From Streptomyces sp. NRRL B-1347 (lineage in GTDB: Bacteria > Actinomycetota > Actinomycetes > Streptomycetales > Streptomycetaceae): a stretch of DNA of 64,000 bases. Positions 48,507-55,059 of this stretch are shown here, in pieces (the stretch's first letter is position 1; every line of letters begins with the position of its first letter). The notes under the pieces are model-generated. The model was given only the letters and a program-made list of their open reading frames with translations, did not search any database and was not told the DNA's origin. The stretch lies in the NCBI RefSeq assembly GCF_000720325.1, contig NZ_JOJM01000015.1, positions 71,433 to 135,432 of the forward strand. The letters run 5' to 3'. Position numbers and translations under genes: made by a program.

Positions 48507-49216
48507 TCGAGGGACTTGCGCACCAGATCGGGGACCTGGCAGTCCGGCGCCGGATAGCCGACGGGGATCACCGCGAACGCCTTCTCGTTCTCCGGCCGCC
48601 CGAGCACCTCGGACAGGAACCGCATCGGGCTCGGCGTGTGCACGAGCGCGGCGAGCCCCGACAGGTGCAGCGCGGACAGCAGCATCCCGACCGCGATGCC
48701 GACCGACTCGTCGACGTAGTAGTGCTTGTGCTTGGTGCCGTCGTCGCCGAGCCAGTACCGCTGCTGGAACACGACGATGAGGCCGGGCGCGTCCGTCAGG
48801 TGCGGCTTCACCTCGTCCGTGCCCAGCGGGCGCAGCGCGGCCAGCCACTCCTCGCCGAGCCGCCCGTCGTACGAGATCCGCTCCTCGTGCTCGGCGGCCT
48901 CCCGGATGCGGCGGCGGACCTCGGGGTCCTGCACGAGGACGAACGTCCACGGCTGCTGGTGCGCGCCCGACGGCGCGGTCGCCGCGCACGCGACGGCGTC
49001 CCGTATGACCTGTGGCGGCACGGGGTCCGACGAGAACTGCCGCACGGTGCGGCGCTCGTGCATCCGCTCCCTCAACTCGGCCGCGTGCGCGAGGGATTCG
49101 GCCTGGGGCATGCGGGCGGGGCGGTAGGGGACCGAGCGGTAGGGCTGCCCGTGGATCGGTGTCCAGCGCTCGGCGGGGTGTCCGGTCTCCGGCTTGTGCT
49201 GTTCGGTATCAGGCAT
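48485..49216 (-). CDS. Nitroreductase-family FMN oxidoreductase
   Basis: A 243-residue nitroreductase-fold protein. The FMN phosphate motif is RRTVRQFSSDPV, followed by ATAPSGAHQQPWTFVLVQDP, which resembles the iodotyrosine-deiodinase-like branch, and the C-terminal VIPVGYPAPD. ATG 49216 is chosen because the family N-terminus starts nearby; the frame extends 12 codons further. Its 3' end overlaps the Old Yellow Enzyme gene by 22 bases, tail to tail. Both neighbours are flavin reductases of electrophilic compounds, so a shared detoxification role is possible but unproven. Confidence 0.9.
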   Translation of the reverse strand: MPDTEQHKPETGHPAERWTPIHGQPYRSVPYRPARMPQAESLAHAAELRERMHERRTVRQFSSDPVPPQVIRDAVACAATAPSGAHQQPWTFVLVQDPEVRRRIREAAEHEERISYDGRLGEEWLAALRPLGTDEVKPHLTDAPGLIVVFQQRYWLGDDGTKHKHYYVDESVGIAVGMLLSALHLSGLAALVHTPSPMRFLSEVLGRPENEKAFAVIPVGYPAPDCQVPDLVRKSLDQVLVEV

Positions 49217-49290
49217 GCCTCGATTCTGGGACCGGGGGCGGCGGCGCGCCATGGTGCGTACCTATGGAGTGCGTGGAAGGCACCCGTCCG

Positions 49291-50556
49291 TCAGCTCCAG
49301 CCCGCCACGATCAGGCCGAGGCCCGTCGCGAACCCGCCGCCGAGCAGCGCCAGATACGTGCCGTAGCGGCGGCGCAGCCGATGGGCCAGGAAGCCGAACG
49401 CGCCGAACCCCAGGCCCACGGTGAGGGTGCGGGAGCCGCGCGAGAGCGCCGCCTCGGCCAGCCAGTCGGGGGCCGCGACCTCCGCGCGGCCCGCCTCGGC
49501 CGCGTACACCTTGAACGGGATGCCGTTCCACGGCTGGTGCCGGACCGCCGCCGGGCCCTCGGCGGCCAGCTCGTGGCGCACCTCCGCACGCATCCGGTCG
49601 GTGGTGAGGGGGTGCGGCACCTGGACGCCGGAAGCGGCCAGGTGCAGCGCGAGGAGGCCGCCGGTGAGGCTGCCGGCCAGGGCCGTCAGGGCCAGCTTGA
49701 GGGACCTGCGGGGCAGCGCCACGCAGGCGATCGCGAGGAACAGCTCCGGCATCAGCGGCCAGCTCAGCGCCTCCGCGCACGCCCACGCGAACGCCAGCGG
49801 AAGACCCCAGCGGGAGCCGACCGCCGCCGCGACCCGCTTGCGCGCACGGGAGTCCCGCAGGGGCTCGGCCGCGGTGCGCCGGTGCAGCTCCGCCACCGCC
49901 GCGCGCGCCTCCTGAGCCGTCGCCGTCGGCGGCAGCGGCTCGCCGATCGTCACGCGCACCAGGGACGGGCGCAGCCTGCCGTGCTTGGGGAGCAGCCGGT
50001 CCGTGCCCGCGATGCCCACCGGGACGACCGGCACGCCCGCCTGCCCGGCCAGGACCAGGGCACCCTTGTGGAACGCGCCGAGCTCGCCCCGGCGGGCCCG
50101 GGTGCCCTCCGGGAACAGGACCACCGCGTGGCCCGCGCGCAGCGCGTCCTCCTTGGCCAGCAGGTCGTCCATGCCGCCGCCCGTGCGGCGCACGGGGAAG
50201 CCCGCGGCCAGGCGTGCGCACACGCGGCGCCGCCAGGGGGAGGCGAACCAGTAGTCCGCGGCGGCGGCGATGGTGGGGCTGTGGCGCGCGTCCAGGGCGG
50301 CGAGCAGGGCCGCGGTGTCGGCGTGGGAGGTGTGGTTGGCCACGACCACGCAGCCGCCGTCCGGCAGGGCGCCCTTGCGGGCGATGCCACCGGTGAGGGT
50401 GAGGAGGCCGCGCCAGAGCACGGCCCGCGCGGCGGCGCCCCAGGCCCGCCCCTTCCCGAACCGGGGGCTGCCGCCCCCGGGCCCCTGCCCTTTGGGCGCT
50501 TCGCGCCTTGTCCTCCATCGCCGGACGGGCTTGATGGGCTTGCTCTCCGTCTTCAC
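49291..50556 (-). CDS. PlsC-like acyltransferase with C-terminal membrane domain
   Basis: A 421-residue protein from GTG 50556, which overlaps the stop of the CdsA-like gene (GTGA). Residues about 45-240 are a 1-acylglycerol-3-phosphate acyltransferase domain with NHTSHADTA (HX4D) and FPEGTRARRGE. Residues about 250-421 are hydrophobic, with LMPELFLAIACVALP and PWNGIPFKVYAAEAG, reminiscent of a DedA/YqaA-like membrane module. Residues about 9-42 (PVRRWRTRREAPKG…FGKGRAWGA) are encoded by a copy of the dispersed repeat. It is the last gene of a three-gene phospholipid operon. Predicted to acylate a lysophospholipid. Confidence 0.85.
   Translation of the reverse strand: MKTESKPIKPVRRWRTRREAPKGQGPGGGSPRFGKGRAWGAAARAVLWRGLLTLTGGIARKGALPDGGCVVVANHTSHADTAALLAALDARHSPTIAAAADYWFASPWRRRVCARLAAGFPVRRTGGGMDDLLAKEDALRAGHAVVLFPEGTRARRGELGAFHKGALVLAGQAGVPVVPVGIAGTDRLLPKHGRLRPSLVRVTIGEPLPPTATAQEARAAVAELHRRTAAEPLRDSRARKRVAAAVGSRWGLPLAFAWACAEALSWPLMPELFLAIACVALPRRSLKLALTALAGSLTGGLLALHLAASGVQVPHPLTTDRMRAEVRHELAAEGPAAVRHQPWNGIPFKVYAAEAGRAEVAAPDWLAEAALSRGSRTLTVGLGFGAFGFLAHRLRRRYGTYLALLGGGFATGLGLIVAGWS
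50431..50533 (-). repeat. Dispersed palindromic repeat inside a coding sequence
   Basis: The full element order (GGCGCCCCAGGCCCGCCCCT, a hairpin with GGGGGCTGCCGCCCCC, GGGCGCTTCGCGCC, then CATCGCCGGACGGGCTTG at 50516-50533) lies within the 5' part of the PlsC-like gene and is read through in frame. Confidence 0.8.
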
Positions 50557-51416
50557 AGTCCCACCGCCATCGTCAGGAGCAGGGCCAGGAGCAGCGAGTC
50601 CACCCGGTCCAGGAGGCCGCCGAAGCCGGGGAGCCAGGTGCCCGCGTCCTTGACGCCCGCCTCGCGCTTCACCATGGACTCCAGGAGGTCGCCCAGGACG
50701 CAGCCGACGAGCACCGCCGCCCACAGCGTCACCGTGAGGGCCCCGACCGCCGCCAGGGCCAGGGCCGTCGCCGCCGCGGTGCCCAGGACCCCCGCCCACG
50801 TCTTGTTGGGGGACAGCGGCGAGAGGGAGCGGGCCAGCGGGCCACCGCGGCCCAGGGCCGTGCCCGCGCACCACGCGCCGATGTCCCCGAAGGCCACCGC
50901 CACGCCCACCGCCACCGCCGTGCCGTCCAGGAGGACGAGGCCGGTGAGGGAGACCGGGATCCAGAGCACGCCGAAGAGGGTGCGGCAGGCCCGGGTGAAG
51001 CCGTGCTCGGTGTCACCGGTCAGGAGTGCGGGCAGGGCCGACACGATCAGGAGGGCGGCCGGCGCGCGCAGGTCGAGCGTCGCGGGCGCCAGCCAGGCCG
51101 TCGCGGGCAGCAGGACCGCGGCCACGCCGAGCACCGCCCGCTCGCCCCGCGCAAGGCGGTACATGCGGGCGTACTCCGCCACGGCGACCACGCCGAGCCC
51201 GGCCGCCAGGGCGAACGCCCCCGCCCGGCCCGCCCAGAGCGCGCCGAGGAACAGCGGTGCCGCGAGCGCCCAGGTCCGCCAGCGCCTGCGCAGCTCGGCC
51301 CGCATCCGGACCCGGGACGGCAGCGCGGCGACGGCGACGCCGCCCGCGCCGAGCGCCCCTGCCACCACGGGCACGGCCCGCGCGGCCGCCTCGGCCGCGA
51401 GGAACGCGACGCTCAT
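50553..51416 (-). CDS. Phosphatidate cytidylyltransferase (CdsA-like, accessory)
   Basis: A 287-residue integral membrane enzyme expected to make CDP-diacylglycerol from phosphatidate and CTP. Seven to eight hydrophobic segments are visible. The conserved LSPNKTWAGVLGTAAAT and the signature SMVKREAGVKDAGTWLPGFGGLLDR are present, but the signature normally reads PGHGG; here His is replaced by Phe. The ATG overlaps the upstream CDP-alcohol phosphotransferase stop (ATGA), and the TGA overlaps the PlsC-like start. It is probably an accessory copy beside the housekeeping cdsA elsewhere; the His to Phe change may alter activity. Confidence 0.88.
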   Translation of the reverse strand: MSVAFLAAEAAARAVPVVAGALGAGGVAVAALPSRVRMRAELRRRWRTWALAAPLFLGALWAGRAGAFALAAGLGVVAVAEYARMYRLARGERAVLGVAAVLLPATAWLAPATLDLRAPAALLIVSALPALLTGDTEHGFTRACRTLFGVLWIPVSLTGLVLLDGTAVAVGVAVAFGDIGAWCAGTALGRGGPLARSLSPLSPNKTWAGVLGTAAATALALAAVGALTVTLWAAVLVGCVLGDLLESMVKREAGVKDAGTWLPGFGGLLDRVDSLLLALLLTMAVGL

Positions 51417-52015
51417 CGGGTCCCCAACTCCCCCCACAGGCGCCCGCACCGGGCGGCCGCCGTCAGCGCGGAGCCCGCGGCGATCACCACGAGCACGGGC
51501 ACCGCCAAACCGGACGCGGCGGCCACCACGACCAGCGCGCAGCGCTCCGTCTTGCCCACCGGGCCGCCGTTGCGGCGCTCCGCGCCCGCCGCCGCGCCCG
51601 CCAGGGACACCCAGGACGGGAGCGTCGCCGCGAGGGCCGCCGTCGCCACCAGCCACAGCGGGGCGAGCGGCAGGAAGCCCGCGAGCATCACCAAGTCGGC
51701 CGCCCTGTCGCCGAGTTCGTTGAGCAGGGCCCCGCGCCGCGTCGTACGGCCGGTGTCGCGGGCCAGGGCGCCGTCCAGGTTCGCGCAGGCCAGGCGTGCC
51801 GCGAGCAGCGCCGCGACCGGGAGCGCGGCCAGCGGCGCGGGCAGCCACGCGAGGGCCGCGGCCGCGCCCGCCGCGCACACCACGCCCGCCGCCGTGAGCG
51901 CGTCCGGCGACACCGCGCGGCGCACCAGCGCACCGCGCACGCCGGACAACTTGGCGGCGTACCAGGGCTTGAGGGCGTAGAGGCCGAGGCCGTGGGAGCC
52001 GGAGGAACCGTTCAT
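51413..52015 (-). CDS. CDP-alcohol phosphatidyltransferase-like protein, altered motif
   Basis: A 200-residue membrane protein, first gene of a tightly overlapping operon with CdsA-like and PlsC-like genes. The CDP-alcohol motif DxxDG-xx-AR-x8-G-xxx-D-xxx-D appears as A78-xx-D81G82-xx-A85R86-x8-G95-xxx-N99-xxx-D103: the first and third metal-binding aspartates are Ala and Asn. I recall the NLDGALAR / NELGDR pattern in other Streptomyces homologues, so this is likely a subfamily trait, not decay. It may use a different alcohol or have lost catalysis. The start ATG 52015 is divergent from the AAC(2')-like gene. Confidence 0.82.
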   Translation of the reverse strand: MNGSSGSHGLGLYALKPWYAAKLSGVRGALVRRAVSPDALTAAGVVCAAGAAAALAWLPAPLAALPVAALLAARLACANLDGALARDTGRTTRRGALLNELGDRAADLVMLAGFLPLAPLWLVATAALAATLPSWVSLAGAAAGAERRNGGPVGKTERCALVVVAAASGLAVPVLVVIAAGSALTAAARCGRLWGELGTR

Positions 52016-52091
52016 ACCGTCGACTCTGCCGCCGCCCGGCCCCCGGCAAATCGGGATGCGTACTCAGATGCCGCCTGAGTACCGTGAGCGC

Positions 52092-52628
52092 GTGACCACA
52101 CAGACCACCCTCCGCACGGCACACACCGCCGAACTCGCCCCCGCGGACCTCGCCGCCGCCCGCGCCCTCATGGACCTCGCCTTCGACGGGGACTTCTCCG
52201 ACGAGGACTGGGACCACGGGCTCGGCGGCATGCACGCCCTCGTCCACGGCGCCGACGGCGAGCTGCTCGCGCACGGCTCCGTCGTGCAGCGGCGCGTCCT
52301 GCACAACGGCCGTTCGCTGCGCGTCGGTTACGTGGAAGCCGTCGCCACCCACCCGGACCGGCAGCGGCAGGGGCTCGGCGGGCAGGTCATGAGCGCCCTG
52401 GAGGACATCGTCGAGCGGGCCTACGACCTGGGCGTCCTCTCGCCGTCCGAGGAGGGCGAGAAGCTGTACCTCGCGCACGGCTGGCAGACCTGGACCGGCC
52501 TCGTCGGCACGCTCGGCCCGCAGGGCGTGGCGGAGATGCCCGACGAGGACGCGCCCATGCTGCGCGGCGCCGACCTCGACCCGGCGCACCCGCTGCTCAT
52601 CGACTGGCGCGACGGGGACGTGTTCTAG
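52092..52628 (+). CDS. Aminoglycoside 2'-N-acetyltransferase-like GNAT protein
   Basis: A 178-residue GNAT enzyme closely resembling mycobacterial AAC(2')-I. The shared features are DFSDEDWDHGLGGMHALV, LAHGSVVQRRVLHNGRSLRVGYVEAV, the acetyl-CoA loop RQRQGLGGQV, GVLSPSEEGEKLY, the HGWQTWTG segment and the terminal DWRDGDVF (AAC(2')-Ic ends DWRAGDVW). GTG 52092 gives the family length; the frame opens at 52056. Known members acetylate the 2' amine of gentamicin, tobramycin and related drugs, though their native substrate may differ. It is likely an intrinsic, not mobile, gene: no mobile element flanks it and base composition is normal. Confidence 0.85.
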   Translation: MTTQTTLRTAHTAELAPADLAAARALMDLAFDGDFSDEDWDHGLGGMHALVHGADGELLAHGSVVQRRVLHNGRSLRVGYVEAVATHPDRQRQGLGGQVMSALEDIVERAYDLGVLSPSEEGEKLYLAHGWQTWTGLVGTLGPQGVAEMPDEDAPMLRGADLDPAHPLLIDWRDGDVF

Positions 52629-52659
52629 GGCGTACGCCCGGCCGGTCCGGAGGGTCCGG

Positions 52660-53667
52660 CTATGCCGGTGCCCCCGTGGCCCGCACGATCATCTTCCCCA
52701 CGTTCTCACCCCGCAGCATCCCCAGGAACGCCTCCACGATCCGGTCGAAGCCGTCCACCACCGTCTCGTCGAGGCCGATCCGGCCGCTGAGCAGATGCGG
52801 GACCACGTACGCGTACAACTCCTCCTGCACGTCGTAGTAGTCGCGGACGAGGAAGCCCTCCATGCGCAGGCTCTTCTCCACGATCTCCGAGAGGTTGCGG
52901 GGCGCGGCGAGCGCCCGGGTGCTGTTGTACTGCGCGACCGTGCCGACGCGCAGGATGCGGCCGCGGTCGCGCAGGCCCTCGATCGCCGCCTCCAGCTGCT
53001 CGCCGCCGACGTTGTCGACGTAGAGGTCCACGCCGTCGGGCGCCGCCTTCGCGAGCAGCTCGGCGGCAGGGCCCTCGTGGTAGTCGAAGGCGTCGTCGTA
53101 GCCGACGTGCTCCTTGAGGTAGGCGACCTTCGCGGCCGAGCCCGCGCTGCCGACGACGCGGCCCGCGCCGAGGAGCTTCGCCAGGCGCCCGGCGGCCGTG
53201 CCGACGCCGCCCGCCGCCGCCGACACGAACAGGTCGTCGCCCGCGCGCACCGGCGTGATCCGGGTCAGACCGACGTACGCGGTCAGACCGGTGCCGCCCA
53301 GGATGCCCAGGTGCGCGGAGAGCGGCACCCCGTCGAAGCGCGGCAGGACGCGCGCCTCCTGCGGCGTCACCACCGCGTGCGTGCGCCAGCCCTTGCGGTG
53401 GAAGACGATCCCGCCCTCCGGGAGCGCAGGGTCGCGCGAGGCGATCACCCGGCCCAGGGTGCGGCCCTCCAGCGGCGCGTCGAGCGCGAAGTCGCCGTCC
53501 ATCATCTCCCGGTGGTACGGGTCCACCGACCAGTAGAGGTTCTCCACGAGCGCCGAGCCGGGCGCGGGCTCCGGCAGCGCGGACTCCACGAACGCGAAGT
53601 GCGCCGGGGTGGGGAAGCCGTGCGGGCGGGCGGTCTGCTGGACGGTCAGGGCCGTGTCGCTGGTCAT
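52660..53667 (-). CDS. NADP-dependent oxidoreductase of the leukotriene B4/CurA type
   Basis: A 335-residue medium-chain reductase lacking zinc ligands. Typical segments are ENLYWSVDPYHREMM, LGILGGTGLTAYVGL, FVSAAAGGVGTAAGRLAKLLGA (NADPH site), DLYVDNVGGEQLEAAI and YNSTRALAAPRNL. The group reduces the C=C bond of alkenals and alkenones (CurA, prostaglandin reductase). It is divergent from a LysR-family regulator, with a LysR-box-like palindrome between them. It converges on the AAC(2')-like gene with a 31-bp gap. Confidence 0.9.
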   Translation of the reverse strand: MTSDTALTVQQTARPHGFPTPAHFAFVESALPEPAPGSALVENLYWSVDPYHREMMDGDFALDAPLEGRTLGRVIASRDPALPEGGIVFHRKGWRTHAVVTPQEARVLPRFDGVPLSAHLGILGGTGLTAYVGLTRITPVRAGDDLFVSAAAGGVGTAAGRLAKLLGAGRVVGSAGSAAKVAYLKEHVGYDDAFDYHEGPAAELLAKAAPDGVDLYVDNVGGEQLEAAIEGLRDRGRILRVGTVAQYNSTRALAAPRNLSEIVEKSLRMEGFLVRDYYDVQEELYAYVVPHLLSGRIGLDETVVDGFDRIVEAFLGMLRGENVGKMIVRATGAPA

Positions 53668-53715
53668 GCCCGGAAACGTACGGCGGGAATGCGGCCGCGC
53701 GGCAGAGGGTTCGGC

Positions 53716-53738
53716 TCATGGAACGCGACGAACCATGA
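53716..53738. promoter_or_regulatory. LysR-box-like inverted repeat
   Basis: TCATGG (53716-53721) and CCATGA (53733-53738) flank 11 bases in the divergent MDR/LysR region, a spacing that suits a T-N11-A LysR site. Confidence 0.5.
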
Positions 53739-53798
53739 ACGCTCCTCATGGGCGCAGGTGACACGCCCCTCGGGGCCGGAAAGGACGAGTGGGAACGG

Positions 53799-54725
53799 AT
53801 GGCCGGACACGACCTCGCCCCGCACGAGCTGCGGATCATCGTGGCCGTCGAGCAGGCCCGCAGCTTCTCCGGCGCCGCGACGGCCCTCGGCCTGACGCAG
53901 TCGGCGGTCTCGCACTCGGTGCGCGGCACGGAGAAGAAGATCGGCGCCGTGCTCTTCGAGCGCGGCCGCAAGGGCGCCGTGCCCACCCCGGCGGGCGAGC
54001 GCGCCACCGCCCACGCCCGCCGGGTGCTCCGGCTCCTGGAGACCCTCGCCGCCGAGGCGCGCGGCGCCGCCGCCGACGGTGGTCGGGCCGCCGTCGCCGG
54101 GCCGCTGCGCATCGCCGCGTTCCGCAGCGCCGCCCTGCACCTGCTCCCGGCCGCGCTCGCGGGGCTGCGCGCCCGCCACCCCGGCATCGAGCCCGAGGTC
54201 CGCGTCGTGCGGGAGCTGGGCCGCGGCACCGCGGGCGAGGTCGCCGACGGCCGCGCCGACCTCGGCATCGCCACCATCGGCACGACCTCGCCGATCCCGC
54301 AGGGTCTCGTCGGTGACGTGCTCGTGGAGGAGCCCTACGCGTTCGTGCACCCGGCCGGGCATCCGGACCCGCGCTCGCTGCCGCTGGCCGACTGGGCCGA
54401 GAACTGCACCTCGTACACCCGCGACTGGTGGGCGCGGCAGGACTGGCTGCCGAGGGCCAGCACGCAGACCGAGGACGACGGCGCGGTGCTCGCCCTGGTG
54501 AGCGCCGGGCACGCGATGGCCGTCATGCCCGCCCTGTCCCTCACGGGAGCGCCGCAGGGCGTGGCGGTCACCGGCCTCGGGCCCGGCCGGCCGACCCGCT
54601 CCGTGGGCTACGTCACTACGCCCGAGCAGGCCGGAACGCTCGTGGTCAGAGCCCTGATCCGGGAGCTGAGAGCGGTCGCGGCCGAGGCGGCCGTCTCAAA
54701 TAGTAGGAAGCCCGAGTATTTGTAG
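53799..54725 (+). CDS. LysR-family transcriptional regulator
   Basis: A 308-residue regulator from ATG 53799 with a winged helix at residues 8-65 (ELRIIVAVEQARSFSGAATA, LGLTQSAVSHSVRGTEKKIG) and a periplasmic-binding-type effector domain (about 105-300). The in-frame ATG 53748 would add 17 residues but lies further from family length. It is divergent from the NADP-dependent reductase and is its likely regulator. The last codons run into an unusually AT-rich segment (SNSRKPEYL), where an RNA-like structured region begins. Confidence 0.88.
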   Translation: MAGHDLAPHELRIIVAVEQARSFSGAATALGLTQSAVSHSVRGTEKKIGAVLFERGRKGAVPTPAGERATAHARRVLRLLETLAAEARGAAADGGRAAVAGPLRIAAFRSAALHLLPAALAGLRARHPGIEPEVRVVRELGRGTAGEVADGRADLGIATIGTTSPIPQGLVGDVLVEEPYAFVHPAGHPDPRSLPLADWAENCTSYTRDWWARQDWLPRASTQTEDDGAVLALVSAGHAMAVMPALSLTGAPQGVAVTGLGPGRPTRSVGYVTTPEQAGTLVVRALIRELRAVAAEAAVSNSRKPEYL

Positions 54726-54786
54726 AGACAGAGAGCCGAAGCTGTCTTAGCTTTGTAGGAGCCGAACGTCTCGCTCGATCAAGCGA
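54693..54786 (+). ncRNA. Structured AT-richer RNA candidate, leader of a small protein
   Basis: Three successive foldings are visible: GTCTCAAATA (54693-54702) with TATTTG (54717-54722) and GAGAC (54725-54729); then AGACAG (54726-54731) with CTGTCT (54742-54747), which competes with AAGCT (54739-54743) / AGCTT (54749-54753); then TCGCT (54771-54775) with AGCGA (54782-54786). G+C is far below surroundings. The overlap of stems suggests alternative structures. It begins inside the LysR 3' end and lies 124 bp before a 42-residue gene. No Rfam class recognised. Confidence 0.4.
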
Positions 54787-54910
54787 ACGGCGGATGTGAG
54801 CACGGCCCCGCGCAGGCGAACCCTGCGGCCCCGCTCCCCGCCCTTTCCGGCGTCTCGTAACCCTTTGCGTCCCCGTTCTCCGGATGCCTGGTTCAAGGAG
54901 TCGAATACCC

Positions 54911-55039
54911 ATGGCCGAGACGACCGTCCGACGAGTCCGCCGCAGCCTCCGCCCCAGCGACGCCGAGCGCAAGAACGCCGCCGCCGCCCTCCAGCGGGCC
55001 CTCGACCGCAGGGACAACGGCGGCGAGACGGGGCACTGA
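54911..55039 (+). CDS. 42-residue basic small protein
   Basis: ATG 54911 opens a 43-codon frame ending at TGA 55039: MAETTVRRVRRSLRPSDAER, then an Ala-rich helix and RRDNGGETGH. A good ribosome site (AAGGAG) stands ten bases upstream. Codon bias is that of a real gene, with nearly all third positions G or C, in contrast to the preceding 180 bp. Arg-rich start and predicted helix are the only features; function is unknown. The structured segment upstream may be its leader. It converges on the purple acid phosphatase gene. Confidence 0.65.
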   Translation: MAETTVRRVRRSLRPSDAERKNAAAALQRALDRRDNGGETGH

Positions 55040-55059
55040 GCCGCCCCGCCCCCTTCGCC

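Noticed and set aside
52092..52628. Horizontally acquired resistance gene
   Set aside because: Base composition and codon use match the neighbours and no mobile element is nearby.
54646..55017. Minus-strand 123-codon frame across the structured segment
   Set aside because: Poor codon bias and it runs antisense to the LysR gene end and the 42-residue gene; no homology recognised.
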